In this document: positions 32,248 to 42,637 of the stretch, piece by piece
How the letters are laid out: each line of letters opens with the position of its first letter
Numbering within the stretch: position 1 is the stretch's first letter
NCBI GenBank assembly: GCA_019671005.1
Contig: CM033721.1
Location: forward strand, 53,140,364 to 53,204,363
DNA: 64,000 bases
Reading direction: 5' to 3'
DNA from: Hibiscus mutabilis
Taxonomy: Eukaryota > Streptophyta > Magnoliopsida > Malvales > Malvaceae
Program-made: the position numbers and the translations under genes
Notes under the pieces: generated by a model
The model's input: the letters and a program-made list of their open reading frames with translations, nothing else
What the model was told of the DNA's origin: nothing
Databases searched by the model: none

Positions 32248-34600
32248 ACATGACGTATTGAGGCAAGGATTGTGTGACCGATTTAATGAACACTTCACGT
32301 CCGGTAAAAGAAAGAAGGTGGTTATTCCAATTAGATATGTGCGAATTCACTTTGTCGCGAGTAAACCCCAAGGTTGTTGCCTTATTTTTACCAATTAGTA
32401 GCGGTATGCCAAGATAGACACCAAGGTCATCGACCTCATGCACCTAAAGGATGCGGTGAATAGCTTGCTTAAATTCAGGGGACGACCGGGGCCCAAAGAA
32501 GATAGTGGATTTGTCAAACTTGACCACTTGGCCAGGGGATGCGTAGAGATCGTACGTCATCAACAAAGATAAGGTGGTTTATCCGTGGACCATGACAGCT
32601 AGCAAAGAGGCCCTGAAGACGGCCAGCCCTTTGCACGGCCTCAAGGGAGGCAGAGAGTCCTTGAGAACATATAAGGAATAAAAAAGGGGATAGAGGATCC
32701 CCTATCGGATTCCTCTCTGAGGGTAAAAAACTGGAGAAAACAAGCCATTGAACCGGACCTAGAAGGAGACTATAGAGATGCAGCGCATTAGCAGGTCGAC
32801 CCACTGAGTGGGAAGCCCATTTGGAGCATGACATGTTGGAGGAAGGATCATTCCACCCTATCAAAAGCCTTCTCCATATCTAATTTAAAAGCAGCACCTT
32901 GAAAGGGGCCGAACCCATTAGAATGCATAGAGTGCAATAGCTCGTGGACAATCAAAATGTTATCAGTGATATTCCGACCACGAAGAAAAGTTGCCTGGGA
33001 GGGACTAATGCAAGATGGAAACACCATCTTCATACGATTAATAATAACTTTCGCGTCAATCTTATATATGATTGTGCAAAGGCTGATAGGAAGAAGCTGC
33101 CGGACATAGGTAGGGTCAGGAACTTTGGGGATCAGGACCAGAACCATTTTGTTAACCAGGGCCATGTTTGCATCCCCTCTCAAAAGGTCGAGACAAAGCT
33201 GAACTACCTCCGGTCGAAGGATATCCCAATGTTGATGAAAGAAACCGCTCGAGAAGCCATCAATACTCGGGGCTTTCCGAGGGTTAATGTCCCGAAAGGC
33301 AAAAAGAATTTCCTCCTCCGTGAAAGGCTTTGATAAGGACTCGTTCATAGAATGAGTGATAGATGGCACGATATTGTCAATGATCAAGGGTCCAAAGAAG
33401 GTTCAAACGTCGTGAAGAGGCATTGTAAGTAATTCACAACGACGCTCATAACATTGTCTTGGTTAATGCACCATACATTATTGGAATAAAAAAGGCCTTT
33501 GATGGCGTTCTTCTTGTGACGACGAGAGGCTCTACATGAAAAAATGACGTATTATTATCCCCATGGGACAACCAATTGATATGGGAACGTTGGGCCCAAT
33601 ATGCCTCCTTGGCGTTGAGGAGTTGCCGTAACTCAGCCTTGGCCCCTTTTAGAACCTCAATGTCCGGATTAGAAGGCCGGTGACGCAAGTAAGAGTTTAT
33701 TTGGCAATGCAACTCAGCAATGCGGTCAGAGAAGGTACGACGCTGGTCATCTTGCCAATCCTTGAGATGGTTTCCGACCAGCTGTAGCTTGTCCATGAAA
33801 GGACCCGAGGTAGCAGACCAGGCTTGGTGGACAGCTGAGACACAAGAAGTGTCATTGGCCTAACAAGCTTCAAAACGAAAGTGGTCGCCTTGAGGCCTAG
33901 TATGTTCACGATGAGTAGGCACAGTATCCATTAGGATTATGTAGTGATCCGAGTCGGCGGAATAAGATGAGATATTCTGATTGTGCGGGTGTTGTTGTAA
34001 ACAAGATGGACTAGCAACAAAGTGATCCAGACGTTCCAAGACCGTTGAGGTATTGGGCCCCGATTTAGACCATGTAAACCAACCAGGCGATGGCTTAGAA
34101 TCATAAAGATGGTTTCGAGACAAGCAATCTCTAAAAACTTCAATTTGGGAGCGCACCTAACGGCAGCCTCCTTGTTTCTTGTCATTAGAAAGAATTTCAT
34201 TGAGATCTCCGCCAATAAGCCAAGGGAGAGGCAAGGTGGAGTGAAGCGAGTCAATTAATTCCCAAGTTTTATATTTTAAATTCATGTCCGCGTACCGTAA
34301 ACGCCAGTAAAGCAAAAGTAGTCCGTATTGAAACTAGTAACGACATCAATGAAGCGATCCAAGTACGACAACAAATCAAGCTTAATTTTATTATTCCATA
34401 ATAACATAAGACCAGAGCAACTACGACTACTATCAACAGAAATGCAGCCGGTCATGCCTAGAGCAAGTTTAACACGATCATAATTAAAAGAAAAATTAAA
34501 CGAGTTTCACATAAAAAAACATCAGGAATGAAATGAGAAATACCCTTCCTAAAGACTGAACCGCCTGAGATTTGCCAAGCCCTCGGAAGTTCCAACACAT
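32248..34600 (-). pseudogene. LINE ORF2: endonuclease and reverse transcriptase, decayed
   Basis: ORF2 nicks the target and copies the LINE RNA. It starts at 34600 with MCWNFRGLGKSQA, the plant L1 endonuclease N-terminus. GGDLNEIL (~34210), LERLDHFVAS (~34050) and SADSDHYIIL (~33950) mark the endonuclease. The RT shows ARKAP-like NPRKAPSIDGF, PISLCTIIYKIDAKVIINR, SPSQATFLRGRNITDN, FKLDMEKAFDRVE, GDPLSPFLFLICSQG and FVDDVRSL (for FADD). It then reads YLGIPLLIGKNKA and SLPQYVM and is cut at 32248. Frames change at least six times, so it is dead. Confidence 0.88.
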
Positions 34601-34603
34601 TAT

Positions 34604-35839
34604 TTACATCTCTCGGTGGGGATGGTTCACAACCACCGCCGAAGAGTTTTTGCTGCTCATCCCAGCTTCCAAATGTTTGGATGATTTGCCATTGGTAGAA
34701 GGAGAAGGAAACTTTGCCATTTTTCTAATAGCCAATGGAGTGGTGGTGCGTGGCTTCTTAGCGGCAACACTAGGAGCCTGAGGGGGACTATGTTTGGGCT
34801 TTCGACCAGGCACAAGCATCACAGGGTAAACCGGTGGTCCTTGCCAAAGGTTTTTTTCGAGCCACACTTCAAAATCAGGTAACATCGGCGGAGTCGGCCC
34901 TCTCTTCTCAAAGGTAGAGATGGTTGAGGCAACCATGCCCAAAGGCACAAAAGTCTCATCTATTAGCATGAATCGCTTGTCTGGCGGCGTTGGTGACTCA
35001 ATTTCAGCATCAGCCACAGTTGCATCGGCCACCTCGATAGTGAGAGGGACAGGATTAGTGCCAGACTCAGCATCATGAGCGGCGACAGATTCATGCGCAT
35101 CATCTTCCAGGCTTGCGGCGGCCATATCCAAATCTAGAGTTAAAGCTGCTACAGCTGATGCGCCAGCAGGAACATCAGCAGCATTTTCAGTCGGCATGTC
35201 CTCAACTTTGCCATCTGAGAAGACGGAGGCATAATGAGACCATGAACAGTTACAGTAGGGAAAAGAAAACATGAAAATCAATAGAGCATGATAGAAAAAG
35301 GGAATACCCTTAGCAATAACCGGTGTTGCCAAAACAACATCCTCATTCCTATCGTCAGTTGTAGAGTTAGCAGCTTTTGAAGGGCCAGCAGTAGTAGTAC
35401 CATCTACAGAGAAGCCGCAACCATTAGCATAAGAGAAAAAACTGTGTGCATAATAGGGAGATAATACAACTGAAAGATAATAGAAGAAAGGATACTCCTA
35501 CCATTTCAAGGAGCAGACGCCGTCTTTAAGAGGGCACCAGGCACAACATAAGACACACGGCCTCGCGGCCGTGAGGTCCTTGAGGTTTCGGTATATCAGC
35601 ACACAACCAGTCACCGTACTGAAGCTTATCCTGATCGACGCCCTTGAAGGGAGGGCAGGCAACAACGAGGTGGCCGATAATTCTGCAACCATAACAGAAA
35701 GTCGGGAGTCATTCATATTTCAGAGGGCATAATTTTGGCTCGGAGCTAGAGCCCCCCAAGGCTACACACCTGCAAAGAGGCTTAGCAACCTCCAAGAGGA
35801 CACCAACTCGGAGAAAATCGACCATGTTACCTGTTGTAA
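34604..35839 (-). pseudogene. LINE ORF1, C-terminal part, with CCHC zinc knuckle
   Basis: ORF1 binds the LINE RNA. From right to left, after the gap: MVDFLRVGVLLEVAKPL, then KLCPLKYE with a stop, LPTFCYGCRIIGHLVVACP (C-X2-C-X4-H-X4-C, about 35640-35715), and QYGDWLCADIPKPQG, as in plant L1 ORF1. A long Ala/Pro-rich region follows (open frame 34604-35332), ending HPHREM and a stop four bases before the ORF2 start. The N-terminal part is hidden or lost at the gap. Frame breaks occur near 35700 and 35340-35490. Confidence 0.8.
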
Positions 35840-35939
35840 NNNNNNNNNNNNNNNNNNNNNNNNNNNNNNNNNNNNNNNNNNNNNNNNNNNNNNNNNNNNN
35901 NNNNNNNNNNNNNNNNNNNNNNNNNNNNNNNNNNNNNNN
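35840..35939. other. Assembly gap (100 N)
   Basis: Exactly 100 undetermined bases, the usual placeholder for a gap of unknown size. LINE ORF1 lies to the left and satellite to the right, so the LINE 5' end and an unknown amount of satellite are probably missing. Confidence 0.99.
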
Positions 35940-36840
35940 TGATTAAAACTTCTTTTGTGGTCATCTTTGAAGAGGTTTTAGACGAGCAAGTCTAAATCTG
36001 CCTTACAACAGACCCGTTGGAAATTTAACTAACTTAAAGTACAGAAATTGAGGTTTTACAATATAATCATGTTGAATAGTTCCTAGTCAATTATATGAAC
36101 ACCTAAAATAATATTAAAATTTTTTTACGGTACTTTTGTAAAGGTATCAGACGAGCAGATCGTAATGGGCCTTATAATGGAGCCGTTGGAATTTTAACTA
36201 AGTAAAATGTACAGAAATTAAGGTTTTTCTATATAATCATGTTGAATAGATCATAATCAATTTTATTAACACCAAAAATTTGATTAAAACATCTTTTGCG
36301 GTCATCTTTGAAGAGGTTTTAGAGGAGCAGGTCTAAATGTGCCCTACAACGAACCCGTTGGAAATTTAACTGAGTAAAAAGTACAGAAATTGAGGTTTTG
36401 CAATATAATCATGTTGAATACATCCTAATCAATTATATGAACTCCTAAAATAAGATGAAAACTATTTTTGGTACTTTTTGTAATGGTATTAGACGAGCAT
36501 GTCTAAATGGGCCAGAAAATGGGCCCGTTGAAATTTTAACAGAGTAAAAAGTACTAAATGGAGGTTTTGCAATATAATCATGTTGAATAGCTCGAAATCA
36601 ATTATATGAACACCAAAAATTAAATTAAAACCTCTTTTGCGATACTTTTTGTAATAGTTTCAGACGAGCAGGTCTAAATGGGCCTTATAATGGACCTGTA
36701 GGAATTTTGACTGAGTAAAAAGTATAGAAATTGAGGTTTTACAATATATTCATGTTTAATAGCTCGTATTCAATTATACGTACACCAAAAATTTGATTAA
36801 AACTTCTTTTACGGTCATCTTTGAAGAGGTTTTAGTCGAA
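35940..36840 (+). repeat. Satellite array, orientation 2, right of the gap
   Basis: About five ~170 bp monomers of the same classes and orientation as 27190-32247 (GCGGTCATCTTTGAAGAGG, TGACTGAGTAAAAAGTATAG). It ends near 36840 after GAGGTTTTAGTCGAATTG, where Gypsy-1 LTR text starts. Confidence 0.9.
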
Positions 36841-38544
36841 TTGCTCATTTATTACATCACTAAGTCGTTTATTAAATCTTCATACGATCATTTATATAAT
36901 TAAGTATTGAAAGAGGCTTTAATGAATATGCCATGTGATTATTGTTATTGTTACCATATTGATATTGCTACCGTTATTGTTATCTCTATTGTTGTTGGCA
37001 TTGGTAAGTATTGAAATCCTTGGATACGAATGGACATGGGATACAATTGGCATGCCATATAATTCATGAGCTTATTGTTAAGGAGTGGACTATGGTCCTT
37101 GAGCTAAGGCTCTCATTGGCAGGATGTGAATGTGTTGGTCTTATTGGCGATGTTGGATGGGAATTCGCGTATCTATATTACATGTCGATCCAAGGAAAAT
37201 ATGTGAATAAGTATTGCAAGTATTGTTAAAATGTGATTTGAGATGCATTTACATTGATACACATGCTATTGCTTCCATTGATGTTCATTTTACTGTTTAT
37301 AACTACCTCACTAGGCTAAGTAAGCCTAATGCATCTCATTTCCATGCATTTTCAGGTTAAAGCATAGTTGGATCAAGGATCGGAGCAAGGAGCATTTTTG
37401 AAACAAGTCACAACCCTCTATGTAATGTTAATCTAGCCCTTGAACTCCTAGAATGGTGGCGTAGGTCCTAGAGAAGTTGGTTTTGTCCCATTTTGTATGT
37501 AAATGTGGTCCACAATGTTAAAAGGACTAAAATGCTCATTTTGGTCATGTTAGTGTTTTAGTTAAAAGTACCAAATATGCATATTCGGCCTAACTAGTGA
37601 AAACATGGTAAATGGATTCATTTGATCATGAAAATTTACATGCCAATAGATTTTAGTGTTTAAAAGATGCTGGTAAAATTTTATTGCATTTGGACATCAT
37701 TCGACAGGTTAAATTGATGAAAACCAAAAGAAATCTGTCATTTCAGTGTAGGGCGTACCGATACAGGTCAAGCTGTATCAATATGGCCATGCATATTTGG
37801 CTTGGGAAAGCATGAGTTAATCATAGCGTATAGATACAGGTTGAAGTGTATCAATACATGTTTTGGCTGTAGGGTTGGGGCATTTAAATGTATCGATATG
37901 ACCTTGGGATGTATCGATATGGCCTTGGGGTGTATCGAAACGGGCCATGGTCAAAGTCAACGTTAGTTAACCCGTATCGATATAGGTCAAGCTATACCGA
38001 TACGAGTTCTTGAATTGCTGGGAATTGAGTCCTCAACCCTATCATACGTGCTTTGGTAGTTTCACTTGGGGTTCAATTCATGTACACCTGTACCGATATG
38101 GCACCAAGGTGTTTCGGTACGGTGGTAGTTAATTCTGTTAAAAGACATTAAACACAGTTTTAAAGGGTTTACAGAATTGCCATTAATTATTGTACAACCT
38201 AATTGGATGGGTAAATGATATCAGAATAATATGAAAATTTACAAGATCATTGTTATAATGTCGAATTTCATTATTATATAGTTAATTGCATTATGGGACC
38301 CTTAAATTATCAGATTCACAATTTAGTCCCTAAAACTTGTAAAGGTTAAAAACTGGTCCCCATTAATTAGTCATTGTTTCAAATGGTATAGTTGAGCTAA
38401 TATCATTATGGGATAATGTATGGAAAGTGTAACCTTGAGTAAGTGACAAATAGTTACTGAAGTCTTATCGCTTCGATCATCGTTTTGTTCACCGGTAGCA
38501 TTTTTCGACCCGATTCCCGACTAGGCCAGGTGAGGGATGTTACA
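36841..38544 (+). repeat. Gypsy-1 5' LTR, left part missing
   Basis: It matches 50850-52022 plus 55624-56119 of the 3' LTR, ending GGTGAGGGATGTTACA. About 870 bp corresponding to 45843-50850 (net of F4) is missing at the left, where satellite abuts. It contains a cluster of GTAYCGATAC-like words at 37745-38125. Compared with the 3' LTR it has an extra ~24 bp unit near 37890 and ~55 bp near 38250-38310. The ORF 37011-37229 has a diverged counterpart in the 3' LTR (51009-51218) but no recognisable domain. Confidence 0.85.
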
Positions 38545-38548
38545 ATTG

Positions 38549-38560
38549 TGGTATTAGAGC
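38549..38560 (+). promoter_or_regulatory. Gypsy-1 primer binding site
   Basis: TGGTATTAGAGC four bases after the LTR end differs at one base from the initiator Met-tRNA site TGGTATCAGAGC. Confidence 0.85.
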
Positions 38561-38689
38561 TAGAGTTTAGTCGATTCTAGGTCTAAATTGAAGCCTGTTG
38601 CATAGTTATTGCATACGCCACCTAGGAGTTTGATTTGTTATATTGTGATTTGCAACTAATCTGATCCTTCTCCCTTTTATAGTTTAAAG

Positions 38690-39720
38690 ATGTCTAATTC
38701 CGATAAGGCTCACGAAGAAGTTGAGCACACAGTTGGCTCCTCGACCAATAGCGAGGAGAAAAGGGGGAAGAATCCTCCTAACTTGCAAGTACCCCCGCAA
38801 GAACCAGTGAACACTGAGCCTGTGTTACATGCTGCTCAGTTCGAGTGCTATAAGAAGATGACTAAGATGTTTAAACAGTTCATGGCTACCCTTAAATCTG
38901 AGCAGACTACACAGTCCTCCGCAGTTGCTACTTCCATGAACCGAGCCCCAATCGACAAGTTAGTTCAACACCGGCTACTACCTTTTCGGGTAAGGCCGAG
39001 CAAGACCCTGAAGTAGCAGAACACTTACTAGATAGCATGATAAGAATCTTGACCAAGCAATTGCAGTGCTCGAATGAGCATAAGCTCGAGTGTGCTCTAG
39101 CCTTGTTGATCGATAAAGCCTTAAGCTGGTAGGAAACCACGACTCTTACTGCTCCTGAAGAAGCAGTAACTTGAGAGTTCTTCCTATGAGAGTTTAAGAA
39201 GAAGTACATCAGTGAGCATTACTTAGCCGAAAGGCGGGATATTTGAGAAGAGGAGAAGTGTAGAATGTTAATGCAAGTTTGAGTGATAAACTACGGCATT
39301 TGTTTACTGCTATAGAGATCAAGGATTTCCAAGAGCTTGTGAATCGGGCAATCTCAACTGAAGCTGCTCAGAGATTGCATCAGTTTATAGGCCTAACCCA
39401 TTAGAGAAGACGCACGAGATGATCCACGACCCCCTCTACCACACAAGAAAAGCAAGCAGCAAGAAGGGTACAAGCAATCATACCATCAACAATCCTTTCG
39501 ATTGGGTGATTTCCCAAAACCATAAGTTATGTCCCAGTCCGCTACCAGAACTGCCTCTGTTGAGAGTATTAGAGGATCTGGACGGGAGTCGTAGTACCCG
39601 ATTTGCAACTTCTGCCAGAGGCATACCACCAGACAGTGCTGCAAGAAGTCTGGAGTGTGTTTCTTCTGTGGGGAACAATGTCACTATGTTAAAGATTTTC
39701 CAATAAATGCTACTAAATCT
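38690..39720 (+). pseudogene. gag: Gypsy-1 gag with zinc knuckle, decayed
   Basis: The start at 38690 (MSNSDKAHEEVEHTVGSS) is open for 108 codons. Shifted frames then carry the capsid core: EQDPEVAEHLLDSM, LQCSNEHKLECALALL, EFFL with a stop, EFKKKYISEHYLAERRDI. A zinc-knuckle region lies at about 39650-39700 (CFFCGEQCHYVKDFP), in which the last Cys of C-X2-C-X4-H-X4-C is replaced by Phe. Together with internal stops this shows loss of function. ORFs at 39419 and 39478 are shadows. Confidence 0.8.
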
Positions 39721-39789
39721 TCTACACCAACGGTTCCTATGTCCCCTGCTCCAATGTATTAGGATCTTCTGGTACATCCGGTGGCTTGC

Positions 39790-40225
39790 GAGGGCTCCTA
39801 ACCAACAGGAATCTAAGGCTTCAACGCAAGTTTACCACGTAAGGAGCCGAGAAGAGGATGAGGACCCTAACATCATTGCAGGTACTATTGAATTGTATAC
39901 TCATCATGTTTATACATTTATTGATCTTGGATCCACTCATTCCTTCATAAGTATTGTGTTGATTAAGAGATTTAGGTTAACATCTGAGCCTATAGCCTCC
40001 AAGCTCACCGTGACCAACCCTTTAGGGGCTAGTGATGTAATTGGGCAAGTATACAAGAATTTTCCCCTTGTGATTCAAGGGATACCTTTTTCGGCCAATC
40101 TTATGATCCTCCCTATACATGAGTTTGATGTTATTTTGGGACTTGATTGGCTCGGGGAACATCAAGCTTGGGTATATTGTTCAAAGAGGAGGTTGTACCT
40201 TCGATGCTGGGCAAGGAGAATGTGA
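39790..40225 (+). pseudogene. pol: Gypsy-1 protease
   Basis: Retroviral-type aspartic protease that would cut the polyprotein. Open frame 39707-40225; the domain runs from about IIAGTIELYTHHVYTFIDLG. The active-site loop reads FIDLGSTHSFIS (commonly D-S-G or D-P-G followed by STHSFIS), then ILPIHEFDVILGLDWLGEHQ, the conserved flank. A frameshift near 40160 leads to the RT frame. The Asp is present but the loop residue is altered. Confidence 0.85.
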
Positions 40226-40289
40226 CTCTCATGGATTCCAAAGGCGAAAGGTCGTTGTTGTATGCCACCGTAAGCAAAGAAGAACCACA

Positions 40290-41640
40290 AATGCAAGATA
40301 TAGACACCGTGCAAGAGTTCTCTAATGTGTTTCCTGATGAGCTTCCGGGTTTACCACCTACTCGCGAGGTTGATTTTGGGATTGAAGTACAACTTGGAAC
40401 CACTCCGATTTCCATTACACCCTATCACAAATGGCACCAATAGAACTCACTAAGCTTAAGGTGCAAATTCAGGACTTGTTAGACAAGGTTTTTATTCAAC
40501 CAAGTTCCTTGCCTTAGGGAGCTCCGGTCATTTTTGTTAAAAAGAAAGATGGATCAATGCATATTTGTATTGATTATCGACAATTGAACAAGCTCACAAT
40601 AAAGAATAAGTATCCTTTGCTGAAGATCGATGACTTGTTTGATCAACTGAAAGATGCAACGGTCTTTTCTAAAATTGACCTGAGGTCTGGATACTATCAG
40701 ATGAAAGTGAAGGAGTGCGATGTGCCCAAGACGACTTTCCGTACAAGACATGGCCACTACGAATTCTTGGTTATGCCCTTCGGGTTAAGCAATGCACCTG
40801 CTGCCTTTATGGATCTCATGAATCGGGTTTTTAGACCCTATCTTGATAAATTTGTGGTAGTATTCATAGATGATATATTGATCTATTCCAAAAGCCAAGC
40901 TGAACATCGTGAACATCTCCATTTTGTGCTTTAGACTCTTCAAGAGAAACAATTGTATGCCAAGTTCAACAAGTGCGAGTTTTGGCTCACCCAAGTCTCA
41001 TTTTTGGGTTATGTGATCTCTACTGAAGGCATTCAAGTAGATCCAAAGAAGATTTAAGCTATAATTGAATGGAGACCACCGAAGAATATAGGTGAGGTTT
41101 GTAGCTTTCTCGGCCTCGTTGGCTATTATAGGAGATTAGTTAAAGGATTCTCTACAATAGCAGCTCCACTGACTAAACTCCTACAAAAAGATGCTCCTTT
41201 TGAATGGACCGAGAAGCAACAAAGAAGTTTTGACCAACTCGAGCAAGTATTGACTCATGCACCAGTTTTGATCCAACCCGTGTCTAGGAAAGACTACATG
41301 GTGTATAGCGATGCTTCGCACCAGGGGTTGGGGTGCGTATTGATGCAAGAAGGCAAGGTTGATACTTATGCTTCAAGGCAGCTTAAGCCACATGAGATGA
41401 ACAATCCTACCCATGATCTTGAATTGGCTGCGATTGTCTTTGCATTGAAGATCTGGAGGTATTATCTCTACGGGGAAAATGCTATCTATACACCGACCAT
41501 AAGAGCCTTAAGTATTTGTTGACACAAAAAGAGCTTAATCTTCGTCAAAGGAGATGGATAGAACTCCTCAAGGACTATGACCTTGTTATTGATTACCATC
41601 CGGGCAAGACTAATGTAGTAGCAAATGCGCTCAGCCGCAG
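40290..41640 (+). pseudogene. pol: Gypsy-1 reverse transcriptase and RNase H
   Basis: RT copies the RNA; RNase H degrades it. The order is VQEFSNVFPDELPGLPP (40305), PVIFVKKKDGS, DYRQLNKLTIKNKYPL, FSKIDLRSGYYQMK, PFGLSNAPAAFMDLMNRVF, and VVVFIDDILIYSKS with the catalytic Asp pair. The thumb follows with FLGYVISTEGIQVD and FLGLVGYYRRLVKGFS. RNase H has YSDASHQGLGCVLMQ, YASRQLKPHE, LELAAIVFALKIWRYYLYGE, TDHKSLKYLLTQKELNLRQR and YHPGKTNVVANALSRRP. Stops at about 40516, 40934 and 41057 and a frameshift near 41480 disable it. Confidence 0.92.
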
Positions 41641-41731
41641 GCCTATGCCTACCTCTCAGGATATTAATGCTCATTTCTGACTTCAAAAGCACCGTAGTTT
41701 CGTAGCTAAACTTCAAGTTCAGTCCACTATT

Positions 41732-42637
41732 GTGACGAGAATCAAGTCCTTACAAGAACAAGATCCTGAATTACAAGCCATTGCTTCTAAGCTTTGGAAT
41801 AATCTTGACCCTGATTTTAAGATCAATTCTGAAGGACTCTTGTGCTTCCGTGATAGAATATGTGTGCCCAATGATGAGTACCTTCATGATGAAATCCTCA
41901 AGGAAACCCATTATAGCCTTTACTCAGTTCAGCCAGGAGCAATAAAGATGTACAAAGACTTATGAGAATTGTATTGGTGGCCTGGCATGAAAGAAACTGT
42001 TATAGAATTTGTATCAAAAAGATGTCTCACATATCAAAGAGTTAAAGCCAAGCACCGTAGCCCTACCGGATTGCTGCAACCCATTGAACTCCTTTAGTGG
42101 AAGTGGGAAAATATAAATATAGACTTTGTTAGTGGTTTACCGTTGACCCCAGCTAAGCATGATGCTATTTGGGTTATTGTAGACCATTTCACTAAGTCAT
42201 CACACTTTATACCAGTTAGAATGGACTACGGTTTTCCTAAACTGACCGACTTGTATATCAAGGAAGTCATTCGACTCCATGGTGTGCCACAATCTATCAT
42301 CTCCAATCGGGATCCACGATTTGTGTCTCAATTTTGGAGGTCATTGCAAGGAGCTCTGGGCACCATAGTCAATCTTAGTACAACTTTCCACCCTCAATCT
42401 GATGGCCAATCAGAAAGGGTAATCCAGATATTAGAAGATATGCTTCATGCTTGTGTTATTGACTTTGAGGGATCTTGGGAGAAATCCCTACCTCTCATCG
42501 AGTTTGCTTATAATAACAGCTACCAATCATCTATTGGCATGGCACCGTATGAAGTAATGTATGGCAGAAAGTGTAGAACACCGCTATGTTGGTCTGAACT
42601 CCGTGAAGGCAAAGTGTTGGGCCTTGACTTACTTCAG
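41732..42637 (+). pseudogene. pol: Gypsy-1 integrase, N-terminal and core parts
   Basis: Inserts cDNA into the genome. The zinc-binding part reads ETHYSLYSVQPG and CLTYQRVKAKH: the second His (HPG) and second Cys (CLTCQ) of the HHCC set are lost. The core has INIDFVSGLPLTPAKHD, HFTKSSHFIPV, IISNRDPRFVSQFW (SNRD for SDRD, altering a catalytic position), FHPQSDGQSERVIQILEDML, and FAYNNSYQSSIGMAPYE. It stops at LGLDLLQ, where F3 is inserted with target TTCAG. Confidence 0.92.

Larger units (their letters stand above)
32248..35839 (-). mobile_element. L1-type LINE fragment in the satellite, missing both ends
   Basis: Minus strand. It includes the end of ORF1 with a zinc knuckle, then ORF2 with endonuclease and reverse transcriptase. 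The right side stops at the assembly gap. The left side stops at 32248, inside the RT downstream region (just after LPQYVMW), where satellite text begins. The 3' end of ORF2 and any poly(A) tail are absent. Many frameshifts and stops. It is GC-richer than the surrounding satellite. Confidence 0.88.

Noticed and set aside
34604..35332. 242 aa Ala/Pro-rich ORF as an independent host gene
   Set aside because: It lies between the LINE zinc knuckle and the ORF2 start in the same orientation, with its stop four bases before ORF2. It is the C-terminal part of LINE ORF1.
37011..37229. 72 aa ORF with a related counterpart at 51009-51218 as a conserved small gene
   Set aside because: Both copies lie at the same position in the two LTRs of Gypsy-1, so similarity comes from LTR duplication. 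They differ by indels and show no domain.
39600..39706. Gypsy-1 zinc knuckle as intact
   Set aside because: The final Cys of the C-X2-C-X4-H-X4-C set is Phe, and several stops precede it.
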